Part shown: in pieces, positions 25,072-32,906 of the stretch
Layout of the letters: the number at the start of each line of letters is the position of its first letter
Position numbering within the stretch: the first letter of the stretch is position 1
DNA from: G963422745 sp965214285
GTDB taxonomy: Bacteria > Actinomycetota > Acidimicrobiia > Acidimicrobiales > Aldehydirespiratoraceae
DNA: 64,000 bases
Direction: 5' to 3'
NCBI GenBank assembly: GCA_965214285.1
Contig: OZ243946.1
Span: 2,852,001-2,916,000 of the forward strand
Position numbers and translations under genes: made by a program
The notes under the pieces: model-generated
What the model saw: the letters and a program-made list of their open reading frames with translations, nothing else
What the model was told of the DNA's origin: nothing
Databases searched by the model: none

Positions 25072-25638
25072 GTGATCGAGACGGCAGTCGAGACGATCGG
25101 CGAGGACGGCATCCCGCGGACCTACCGGCGCGAGCCCAACGACCCGCTGTGGATCGCCGACGGCGCCGGCACCTGGGTGGAGCGGCTGATCCGCGCCGAC
25201 GTCGACCGGGTCTGGGAGATCGTCACCGACATCAACGTGCCCGCGCAGTTCTCCACGGAGTTCCTGGGCGCCGAGTGGGTGAGCGACGGCCCGGCGCTCG
25301 GCGCCCGCTTCAAGGGCCGCAACCAGCACAAGGCCATCGGCGAGTGGGAGGTCGACGTGTACGTGACCCGCTGGGCGCCCAAGCGGGAGTTCGGCTGGGC
25401 CACCTCCAATCCGGATCGTCCGGGATCGAGCTGGTGCTTCGGCCTGACGCCAGTCGACGGGGGCGTGGTGCTGCGATTCCAGATGGAGATCGGCCCCGGC
25501 CCCAGCGGGCTCACCTACGCGGTGCTCTCCAACGAGCCCGAGCTGGAGCCCCGCATCATCCACCGCCGCATCGACGAGCACTACGCCAACATGACCCGCA
25601 CGATCGACGGCATCCGCGACCTCGCCGAGGCTTCGTGA
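25072..25638 (+). CDS. SRPBCC (START/polyketide cyclase-like) protein
   Basis: The 188-residue protein contains the SRPBCC helix-grip fold: WVERLIRADVDRVWEIVTDINVPAQ begins it, followed by the sheet and the long C-terminal helix NMTRTIDGIRDLAEA. Starting GTG at 25072 has a good AAGGAG site at 25060-25065. Relatives bind hydrophobic ligands; some are cyclases or stress proteins. It is similar in layout to the C-terminal half of the fusion at 11921-13114, so the same genome keeps both a fused and a free version. It lies between the thioesterase and LLM genes in one likely operon. Confidence 0.85.
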   Translation: MIETAVETIGEDGIPRTYRREPNDPLWIADGAGTWVERLIRADVDRVWEIVTDINVPAQFSTEFLGAEWVSDGPALGARFKGRNQHKAIGEWEVDVYVTRWAPKREFGWATSNPDRPGSSWCFGLTPVDGGVVLRFQMEIGPGPSGLTYAVLSNEPELEPRIIHRRIDEHYANMTRTIDGIRDLAEAS

Positions 25639-25657
25639 CCCTGCGACCCGCCGCCCC

Positions 25658-26695
25658 GTGAGCCTGGAGATCGGCGTCTGGGCGGCGCCGACCGAGCCCG
25701 ACGGCCTGGACTACGTGATCGAGGCCGAGCGCCTCGGCGCAGGATCGGCGTGGGTGCCCGAGTACTGGGGCCACGACGCGCTCACCCAGCTCGCCGCAGC
25801 CGCCGCCGTCACCCACCGCATCCGGCTCGCCTCGGGCATCGCCCAGATCGGCGCCCGCACGCCGGCGATGCTGGCCATGTCGGCGCTGTCGCTGCAGGAG
25901 CTCTCCGGCGGGCGCTTCGTGCTCGGCATCGGCACCAGCGGCCCGCAGGTGATCGAGGGCTGGCACGGCGTGAGCTTCGAGCGGCCCGTGGCGCGCACCC
26001 GCGAGACCATCGAGATCATCGCCAGGGTCTGCTCCGGCCAGCGGCTCGAGTACTCAGGCGACATCCACGCCATTCCCCTGCCGGGCAGCGAGGGCAAGGC
26101 GATCCGCTTCGCCGGGCAGGCCGGCGACGTGCCGATCCACGTGGCGTCGCTGGGGCCTGCGAACCTGCGCCTCACCGGCGCGCTGGCCGACGGCTGGATC
26201 GGCAACTCGTTCTTCTGCGAGACAGCGGACGTGTTCCTCGACGAGATCCGCGCGGGGGCGGCCTCGGCCGGGCGCACGCTGGACAGCCTGGAGCTGAGCG
26301 TGTCGGTGGGCTGTGAGATCACCGACGACGTGGACGAGGCGGGGCGGCGTCACGCTGCGGGGTTCGCGTTCACGTTCGGGGCGATGGGCTCGGCGAACTC
26401 GAACTTCTACAACAACGCCTTCGCACGGCAGGGCTGGGGCGACGACGTGGCCGCGGTGCAGCGTCTCTGGCTCTCAGGCGACCGCCAGGGTGCGGCCGAG
26501 CGGGTGCCGACCGAGATCGGGCTGGGCCAGAACCTGATCGGCCCGCCAGATGAGATCAAGCGCCGGCTGCGCCAGTACCGCGACTGCGGGATCGACACGC
26601 TGCGGGTCTCGCCGATGGGCGACACGCTGCACGAGCGCCTCGACGGCCTCGGCGCGTTGTTGGACCTGGTCCACGAGGTCAACGCCGAGCGCTGA
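25658..26695 (+). CDS. F420-dependent LLM-class oxidoreductase
   Basis: The 345-residue LLM protein has the expected N-terminal strand SLEIGVWAA, the pocket segment ASGIAQIGARTPAMLAMSALSL and ELSGGRFVLGIGTSGPQVIEG. The C-terminal part includes GPPDEIKRRLRQYRDCGIDTLRVS, typical of F420-dependent LLM enzymes. The start is a GTG at 25658, 19 bp after the SRPBCC stop. It is the third LLM oxidoreductase in this window. Co-transcription with the thioesterase and SRPBCC genes suggests one catabolic or detoxifying unit, but the substrate is unknown. Confidence 0.9.
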   Translation: MSLEIGVWAAPTEPDGLDYVIEAERLGAGSAWVPEYWGHDALTQLAAAAAVTHRIRLASGIAQIGARTPAMLAMSALSLQELSGGRFVLGIGTSGPQVIEGWHGVSFERPVARTRETIEIIARVCSGQRLEYSGDIHAIPLPGSEGKAIRFAGQAGDVPIHVASLGPANLRLTGALADGWIGNSFFCETADVFLDEIRAGAASAGRTLDSLELSVSVGCEITDDVDEAGRRHAAGFAFTFGAMGSANSNFYNNAFARQGWGDDVAAVQRLWLSGDRQGAAERVPTEIGLGQNLIGPPDEIKRRLRQYRDCGIDTLRVSPMGDTLHERLDGLGALLDLVHEVNAER

Positions 26696-26898
26696 GAACC
26701 GCGCCTGCCTCTTTCGCAGATCGGCGCTGAGTCACACCCCGCCCTTGTCACGCAGCCAGGTCGCTCTCGGTCGGGTGCCCGACTCCCGCTGATCCTGCTC
26801 CACTCGGCTCCGTCCTCGCCTGGCTGTAGTGCCCCACCGTGTCTCCTCACCTGACCCCTGTCACCTGCCTTCCAGCGCCTGACCTGCTGGGCGCGGTG

Positions 26899-27720
26899 CT
26901 AGTCCTCGAACACCGGCGGGCGTCCCTGCTTGCGGGCCTTGACGGCTTCCTCGAAGTTCTTGGTGGTGAGGCGCACGAAGAGCTGCGTGTGGGTCTCGAG
27001 CTCGATGGCAGCGCGCAGGCTGGACGTCTCGAGCCCGGCCCACATGGTGCGCTTGGTGAGGGCGATGCCCTGCGTGCTCCAGCCGTTGATCTGATCGGCG
27101 AGGTCGAGAGCCTCTTCGAGGAGCGCCTCGTCGGGCACCGTACGCGAGACGAGGCCGATGGCGGCGGCTTCGGTGGAGTCGATGTCGCGCCCGGTCAGCA
27201 TGATCTCGAACGCCCGCGACGAGCCGATGGCGCGAGGCAGCAGGAAGCTGAGGCCGAGTTCGTTGGCGGTGAGGCCGTTGTTGATGCCCGCGGCGCGGAA
27301 GTAGGCCGACTCGGCGGCGATGCGGATGTCGGCGCCGAGGGTGAGGCACAGCCCGCCGCCGATGGCCGCCCCGTTCACGGCGCAGATCACCGGCTGGGGC
27401 ATGCGCTGCATGGCGGGCACCAGGTCGGCGAGCACGGTCATGGCCTTGGTGGCGATGCGGGTGAGGGTCATGCCGTCGATGTCGGGCGGCGGGGCGGAGT
27501 CGCCGGCGGTGTCGGCGCCCGAGCAGAAGCCCTTGCCGGTGCCGGTGAGGATCACGCAGGTGGTGTCGTTGTCGGCGGCCACAGCCTCGAAGGCGTCGCG
27601 CAGCGGGACCATCAGGTCGAACGCCATGGAGTTCATGCGCTCGGGCCTGTTCATCGTGATCACCGCGGTGTGCGCCCGCGGCTTGTCGATCAGGATGTAG
27701 TCGTCAGGGTCAGTAGCCAT
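26899..27720 (-). CDS. Enoyl-CoA hydratase/isomerase family protein
   Basis: The 273-residue crotonase-fold protein shows both oxyanion-hole segments (TGTGKGFCSGADTAG and CAVNGAAIGGGLCLTLGADIRIA) and a LTANELGLSFLLPRAIGSSRAFEIMLTGR segment with a candidate catalytic Glu. It would add water to, or isomerise, an enoyl-CoA in fatty acid or aromatic breakdown. The ATG is at 27718-27720. It is downstream of the Hsp70 operon on the same strand but separated by 107 bp and higher GC, so I treat it as a separate unit. Confidence 0.9.
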   Translation of the reverse strand: MATDPDDYILIDKPRAHTAVITMNRPERMNSMAFDLMVPLRDAFEAVAADNDTTCVILTGTGKGFCSGADTAGDSAPPPDIDGMTLTRIATKAMTVLADLVPAMQRMPQPVICAVNGAAIGGGLCLTLGADIRIAAESAYFRAAGINNGLTANELGLSFLLPRAIGSSRAFEIMLTGRDIDSTEAAAIGLVSRTVPDEALLEEALDLADQINGWSTQGIALTKRTMWAGLETSSLRAAIELETHTQLFVRLTTKNFEEAVKARKQGRPPVFED

Positions 27721-27827
27721 GCCCCTATCTCAGCAGATCCACGCCCCCACCCGCGAATCCAACCCGACCGTCTCCGCTGCATCAAGCCTGCGGTCCGTCC
27801 CATTGCAACATGCCGCTGCGGAACCGC

Positions 27828-29768
27828 CTAGAGCAGGTAGGGATACTCCTTGACCAACCTGCGCAGCGCGTCAGCCGCCCCCGTCTTGCCAGCCTCAACC
27901 CGTTCGACGAGTGCCCGCATCTCCTTAGCCTCCCAGTCATCGATGAACGGGATGATCTTGATCGTGGCATCATTGACCAGCAACCGAATCTCAGGCGAAA
28001 GAACCACTGGCTTTGGCGACTGATCGTATTCATCGAAGCCACGGCCTTCTGCTGCCCATGCTTCGATGTCCAACAGATAGGGATACCGCTCAGCAATCCT
28101 CAGCAGTGCGTCAACGGCGTCGGTGGCAGCCTCAATCCGCTCCATGAGAACGTGCATCTTGTCGGCCTCTTCCTCGTCGACGAACGGAATGATCTGTGAC
28201 CTGACATCCTCCATTAGAGTCCGCACCTCGGGTGAGAGGATCGACCTGCCACGGCCGGAGTTGTCTCGGCCGCCTCGCTCCCAGAACCCAGTCGCGACCG
28301 CCTCCTGTGCTCGGCTTGCGACTTCCAAGAGCCTGCTCCGATCAAGCGTCCCCGTCATGAAGTCGACGCCTTCGTCGAGAACTGTCGTGCCATCGCTTGC
28401 CATCTTCGCAGAGACATGCAGTATGCCATCCCGATCGTATCGATACGTCACTTCGATGCCCGACTCCTCGACAGGCGCAGGGCAGGGGATATTGAGGGTC
28501 CACTCTGCCAGGGACACATTGTCGGGATGATCGAGCGGCAACTCGGGATCACCCTCGATCACATCGAACGTAATCGTATCCTGATAGTCCTCGACTACGT
28601 GGTAGACTTCCGTTGCCTCGGCGGGGAGTGGGTGATTCCGCGGGATGATCTCGCTGAACACGCTCCCTGATCCACAAGGAGACGGGACTGAGCGTCCGAG
28701 CGCATGCTCTGTACAGACGGAGAACTCCACGTCCTCCAACTCGCCACTCAGTACGCCGGAAGCCACCGCGGCGCCCTCGGCGATAGCCGTGATCGGGTCA
28801 ATATCTGCCGGTGCGGTCTCAAGGAGGTCAGAGACGAAGTCCCGAATGGCCGGGAATCGACACGTTTCGCCTACCAGGAGGACCGCATCGATGTCGGATG
28901 GCCGAGCGCCGATGTCTGCAAGGCACCGTTCGATGGGTTCCTGCACCCTCTCGACCAGAGGGCGTACCGCATCCGTGAACATCTCGCGGGTGACCTCGAA
29001 TTGGCCCAAGCCCGGAAGAGGGATCACGGTAGACTCCTCGGACGAGAGGATGATCTTCGCCTTCTCGACATCGAGTCTTGTGAAGAAGTGGCGCTCAGCC
29101 TCTGTCCAGGCGTCGGCACCGCCGACCTCCGCCGTAATCGCCTCAGCAAGCGCAGTATCGAAGTCAAGCCCCCCAAGCCGCTGAATCCCCTTCGACGCTT
29201 TCTCCCTGAACACTCCTCCCACGTGCTCGAGGATCGTCACATCCAGCGTGCCCTCACCCCAATCGACCACCAGCAGCGTCTCCGCACGCGCCGACTTGAA
29301 CGCATAGGCCATCGCCGCCGCCGTGGGCCCATTTAGCAAGGCCTGCACTCGCAGAGGAGCCATCCCCGCCGCAACCCTGGTGCGCAGACGAGCGAGTCCG
29401 CGGCTGTTGGCCGGGATCGTCACCACCGCCTGGTCCAGGCGGCCAGCGTCGGCGACCTCGCGGCGCAAGTGGGCGAACATCATGGCCACGACCTCCTCCA
29501 CCTCGAAGGTCACGCCTTCGATCTCCACGTACTTCTCGTCCTTGAGAAGCCGCTTGACAGCGTGCAGCGAGCCCGGACGCTGCTTGGCCTCCCAGCCGAA
29601 GAGCAGCTCGTCGCTGTCTCCGATCCCGACCACCGTCGGCATCACCCGGCCAAACCCAAGTTGATACCAGTCCGACGGAGACCAGTCGATTGTCAGCACC
29701 TCCAGCTCACCCCGACGCAGCCGAGCCACCACCGCGTTGTTCACGCCAAGATGAATACCAAACGCCAT
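27828..29768 (-). CDS. Degenerate Hsp70 paralogue (probable pseudo-ATPase)
   Basis: The 646-residue protein aligns end to end with the Hsp70 encoded just upstream, but the nucleotide-binding motifs are changed at all classic positions. Phosphate 1 is GIHLGVNN (Asp6 to His; Thr9-Thr10 to Val-Asn). The NEPTAAA segment is NGPTAAA (Glu147 to Gly). Phosphate 2 is DWGEGT (middle Gly172 to Glu). The adenosine motif is VGET (Gly301 to Glu). Lys72 of AVKRLL is kept. The substrate-binding half is conserved. The C-terminal module ending in YPYLL is duplicated (about 511-566 and 590-646) where the paralogue has one copy. The ATG at 29766-29768 follows GAGGGGG; a TTG two codons earlier exists. I infer that ATP turnover is lost and the protein is a scaffold or regulatory subunit. 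Confidence 0.88.
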   Translation of the reverse strand: MAFGIHLGVNNAVVARLRRGELEVLTIDWSPSDWYQLGFGRVMPTVVGIGDSDELLFGWEAKQRPGSLHAVKRLLKDEKYVEIEGVTFEVEEVVAMMFAHLRREVADAGRLDQAVVTIPANSRGLARLRTRVAAGMAPLRVQALLNGPTAAAMAYAFKSARAETLLVVDWGEGTLDVTILEHVGGVFREKASKGIQRLGGLDFDTALAEAITAEVGGADAWTEAERHFFTRLDVEKAKIILSSEESTVIPLPGLGQFEVTREMFTDAVRPLVERVQEPIERCLADIGARPSDIDAVLLVGETCRFPAIRDFVSDLLETAPADIDPITAIAEGAAVASGVLSGELEDVEFSVCTEHALGRSVPSPCGSGSVFSEIIPRNHPLPAEATEVYHVVEDYQDTITFDVIEGDPELPLDHPDNVSLAEWTLNIPCPAPVEESGIEVTYRYDRDGILHVSAKMASDGTTVLDEGVDFMTGTLDRSRLLEVASRAQEAVATGFWERGGRDNSGRGRSILSPEVRTLMEDVRSQIIPFVDEEEADKMHVLMERIEAATDAVDALLRIAERYPYLLDIEAWAAEGRGFDEYDQSPKPVVLSPEIRLLVNDATIKIIPFIDDWEAKEMRALVERVEAGKTGAADALRRLVKEYPYLL

Positions 29769-29828
29769 GCTCAACCCCCTCAGCAGCCGCGAAGGGCGAT
29801 CCCAGCGCCGGAGATCAGCTGCCCATCC

Positions 29829-31541
29829 TCAGAGCAGGTAGGGGTACTTGTCGAGCGTCGCCTGCAGCTCGTCGACCGCTCTGGCGTCGCCGTCCTCGAT
29901 TCGATCGGCCTGATCCCGTATTGCTGCGGCCTCGGCATCATCGACGAACGGGATGACCTTCGTCCGGGCGCTGTCGATCAGTTCCCGAAGCTCAGGCGTG
30001 AGCTCCGCCAGCTCAGGGGAGCGGTCCGAAATGTCGCGGCCGTCTCGCTCCACGACCCCAGTCGCGACCGCCTTCTGTGCCCTGGATGCTGCCTCCACGA
30101 GCCCACGGCGATCGAGCATCCCAGCGAAGTCGACCACATCATCGAGGATGGTCGTGTCATTGGACTTCGCAGAGACGTGCAGAATGCCATCCCGATCGTA
30201 CCTGAAGGTCAGATCAATGGGCGTCTCCTCGACTTTCCCCGGGTTAGGGATGTCGACGACCCACTCCTGCAGGACAACGTTGTCGGGATGCTCCACCGGC
30301 AACTCAGGATCCCCCTCCAGCACCTTGGACAACACTGTCTTCTGGTAGTCGTCAACTGGCCGGTAGGTTTCCGTCGCCTCGGCCGGGAGATGGTGATTGC
30401 GCGGGATGATCGGACTGAACTTTGTGCCGGATATCTTGCCGACTCCATCGCGGTCAACCACTTCGGTTCCAAGCGCATGCTCCGTGGATACGGAGAACTC
30501 CACGTCCTCCAGCTCACCACTCAGCACGCCGGAAGCCACCGCGGCACCCTCGGCAATCGCGGTCATCGGGTCGATACCTTCCACCGGTGCCATCTCTAGC
30601 AGCTCAGACACAAAGTCCCGGATCGCAGGCATTTTGCACGTTCCCCCTACCAGGAGGAGAGCATCGATGTCGGATGGTCGAGCGCCGATGTCTGAAAGGC
30701 ACCGCTCAATGGGTTCCTGCACCCTCTCGACCAACGGGTGAACAGCCTCCGACAGCATGCCAAGGGAGACCTCGAATGGGCTCCCATCCGGTAGAGGCAC
30801 CAGCGCAGAGTCCTCCGACGAGAGGAGAATCTTTGCCTTCTCCACCTCGATCCTGAAGGAGTGGCGCTCAGTCTCCGTCCAGCCGTCGGCACCGCCGACC
30901 TCCGCCGTGATCATCTCGGCGAGGGCGTTATCGAAGTCGATCCCCCCGAGCCGCTGAACGCCCTTTGACGCCTTTTCCATGAATACCCCGCCGACATGCT
31001 CGAGGATCGTCACATCCAGAGTACCGCCGCCCCAGTCGACAACCAGCAGTGTTTCCTCACGCGCCGAGTTGAAGGCATAGGCCATCGCTGCCGCGGTGGG
31101 TTCATTGAGCAATGCCTGCACCCGCATGGGAGCCATCCCCGCCGTACTTCTGGTCCGGAGGCGAGCAAGTCCGCGGCTGTTGGCAGGGATCGTCACGACC
31201 GCCTGATCCACGCGACCTGCATCGGCGACTTGACGCCGCAGATAAGCGAAGATCATGGCCACGACCTCTTCCACTTCGAAAGTCACGCCTCCGATCTCCA
31301 CATACGTCTCGTCCTTGAGGAGCCGCTTGACAGCGTGCAGCGCGCCAGGCCGCTCCTTTGCTGCCCAGCCGAAGAGCAACTCGTCTCCATCTCCGAGCCC
31401 GACCACGGTGGGCAGCACCCGGTCAAAGCCGAGTGTCCCCCAATCTGACGGAGGAACGTCAACGTTGAGCACCTCCATCTCTCTCTGGCGGAGCCGTGCC
31501 ACCACAGAATTGGTAGTACCAAAATCGATTCCGAATGCCAT
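29829..31541 (-). CDS. Hsp70 family protein with intact ATPase motifs
   Basis: This 570-residue protein is a compact Hsp70. The nucleotide-binding motifs are complete: GIDFGTTNS at residues 4-12, NEPTAAA at 146-152, DWGGGTLD at 169-176 and VGGTCKMP at 298-305. The substrate-binding beta domain follows (RYDRDGILHVSAKSND), and the usual helical lid is replaced by a short helical module ending KYPYLL. It is shorter than DnaK (about 640). It would hydrolyse ATP while binding client peptides. The gene sits 2 bp after the membrane-protein gene and 60 bp before the degenerate Hsp70, with the J-like gene at the operon start. The ribosome-binding site GGGAGGG lies in the end of the upstream gene. Confidence 0.92.
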   Translation of the reverse strand: MAFGIDFGTTNSVVARLRQREMEVLNVDVPPSDWGTLGFDRVLPTVVGLGDGDELLFGWAAKERPGALHAVKRLLKDETYVEIGGVTFEVEEVVAMIFAYLRRQVADAGRVDQAVVTIPANSRGLARLRTRSTAGMAPMRVQALLNEPTAAAMAYAFNSAREETLLVVDWGGGTLDVTILEHVGGVFMEKASKGVQRLGGIDFDNALAEMITAEVGGADGWTETERHSFRIEVEKAKILLSSEDSALVPLPDGSPFEVSLGMLSEAVHPLVERVQEPIERCLSDIGARPSDIDALLLVGGTCKMPAIRDFVSELLEMAPVEGIDPMTAIAEGAAVASGVLSGELEDVEFSVSTEHALGTEVVDRDGVGKISGTKFSPIIPRNHHLPAEATETYRPVDDYQKTVLSKVLEGDPELPVEHPDNVVLQEWVVDIPNPGKVEETPIDLTFRYDRDGILHVSAKSNDTTILDDVVDFAGMLDRRGLVEAASRAQKAVATGVVERDGRDISDRSPELAELTPELRELIDSARTKVIPFVDDAEAAAIRDQADRIEDGDARAVDELQATLDKYPYLL

Positions 31542-31543
31542 TT

Positions 31544-32893
31544 CTACTTCCCTCCCTCGGGATCATCGTCTGCGGGCTGCCCAACCGCGTCACGGTAGTG
31601 AGCCTGGCCCTTCTGGACCGGGTGGCCAGACTGGCTGACGACATAGGCCGGAGAAGTGACAATCAGATCACCCTCCCCTTCGCCACGAACTTCAAAGTAC
31701 CTTGAGTTGTTGTCCGTTGAGCCAGCAAGCGTGCCAATCTTTTCGATTCCCGCCTGCCTCAACCAACTGGAACTCCATTTCCTCAAATCGTCAATACTGT
31801 CGTTCCTCATTAGCGCTAGATCGATCGACGCCAGTTGCGACTCGTGAGCCTCACGTGACTTCGCAGCTCGATTCACCTTCTCTCGAAGACGCTCATACGC
31901 CTCCGCGGTCAGGCTCGGTCCAGAATCACTGACAACTAGATCAGCGTTGATCTTGTCCAGGGACGAAGCGATCTCATCGCTAAGTGCTGTATGAGCCATC
32001 TCAAGGTCGGATCGGACCTCTGCTAGCCGCTGACTGCTGACCTGCTCTTGCCGTCTCAACAAGGCCACAAGGCCTACGATCGCAACAACCCCCACCAGGA
32101 GAATCGCCAGAATCGTGGTGCCAGCAGACGAGGAGCCCTCGCCTTCCACTACTGCCGCGACAGCTGCTGCAGTTGCAGCCGCGGCGGCTTGCGCTACTGC
32201 CTCTGCCTCCTGCTGTGCCACTCGTGCGGCCGTGGCCGCCTCCTCAGCACCGGTTCTCGCTATCCCTGCCGCATCTGCTGATTCCCCAGCAGCCTCCTGC
32301 CACTCACCAGCCTTCTCGGCCGCATCCTCAGCACCGTCTCTGGCTTCCTCTGCCGCGCCTGCTGACTCCCCAGCAGCCTCCTGCCACTCACCAGCCTTCT
32401 CGGCCGCATCCTCAGCACCGTCTCTGGCTTCCTCTGCCGCGCCTGCTGACTCCCGGGCATCACTAAGTGCACCTTGAGTAGCCGAGGCTGCTGTAGTGAA
32501 GGTCTGCACCCGTCGTGGGGCTCGCACGGTCTCTTGGTCGTCAACGGTGCTCACAACAGCGATCCAGATGCCCTCGTTGGGTACCACAAGCTCTTCGATC
32601 ATATCGAAAGTACCGTCGGCCTTAAGTGAAATAGGTTTCCGAACGGCCTCGGGACAGTCATCGATTTTGGGCTGGCCCTCGACCCCAGCACAGATCGCCA
32701 GTGTCAAGTCTCCTGAGAAGTCCTCACCCGTGATCTCGAAGTCACGCTTCTCGCCAGCGACGGCTACCCGCGGCTCGACCGTGAGCTCACCGCCTTGAGC
32801 AACCGCCGGGCTGACGGCTAGCGGCGCCATCAAGCCAGCAATCGCCAGGGCTGCACCTAATAGCCGCATAGTGTGCTCTCGTAAGTGCTTCAT
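31544..32893 (-). CDS. Secreted-stalk single-pass membrane protein in the Hsp70 operon
   Basis: The 449-residue protein has a signal peptide (1-32, ending SPAVA before QGG) and an extracytoplasmic Ig-like domain (about 36-130) with two cysteines (AICAG and DDCPE). An Ala/Glu/Asp-rich helical stalk (about 145-250) follows, then one membrane helix (about 259-280) and a cytoplasmic part (281-449) with coiled-coil-like heptads (VSSQRLAEVRSDLEMAHTAL) and a small C-terminal domain (KWSSSWLRQAGIEKIGT). The stalk contains a perfect 84-bp DNA duplication. The ATG at 32891-32893 is chosen by a GAGG site; an upstream in-frame start would overlap the previous stop. Topology puts the cytoplasmic part beside the Hsp70s. 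No enzyme motif is seen. Confidence 0.85.
   Translation of the reverse strand: MKHLREHTMRLLGAALAIAGLMAPLAVSPAVAQGGELTVEPRVAVAGEKRDFEITGEDFSGDLTLAICAGVEGQPKIDDCPEAVRKPISLKADGTFDMIEELVVPNEGIWIAVVSTVDDQETVRAPRRVQTFTTAASATQGALSDARESAGAAEEARDGAEDAAEKAGEWQEAAGESAGAAEEARDGAEDAAEKAGEWQEAAGESADAAGIARTGAEEAATAARVAQQEAEAVAQAAAAATAAAVAAVVEGEGSSSAGTTILAILLVGVVAIVGLVALLRRQEQVSSQRLAEVRSDLEMAHTALSDEIASSLDKINADLVVSDSGPSLTAEAYERLREKVNRAAKSREAHESQLASIDLALMRNDSIDDLRKWSSSWLRQAGIEKIGTLAGSTDNNSRYFEVRGEGEGDLIVTSPAYVVSQSGHPVQKGQAHYRDAVGQPADDDPEGGK
32283..32450. repeat. Perfect 84-bp tandem duplication in the stalk region
   Basis: Positions 32283-32366 and 32367-32450 are identical over 84 bp, giving two identical 28-residue copies of a stalk unit containing AEEARDGAEDAAEKAGEWQE. 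Lack of any substitution points to a very recent duplication or strong homogenisation. The unit is rich in Ala, Glu and Asp, in keeping with an extended helix; adjacent diverged copies (SADAAGIARTGAEEAATAAR) show an older history of expansion. Confidence 0.97.
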
Positions 32894-32906
32894 GCCATAA
32901 ACCTCA

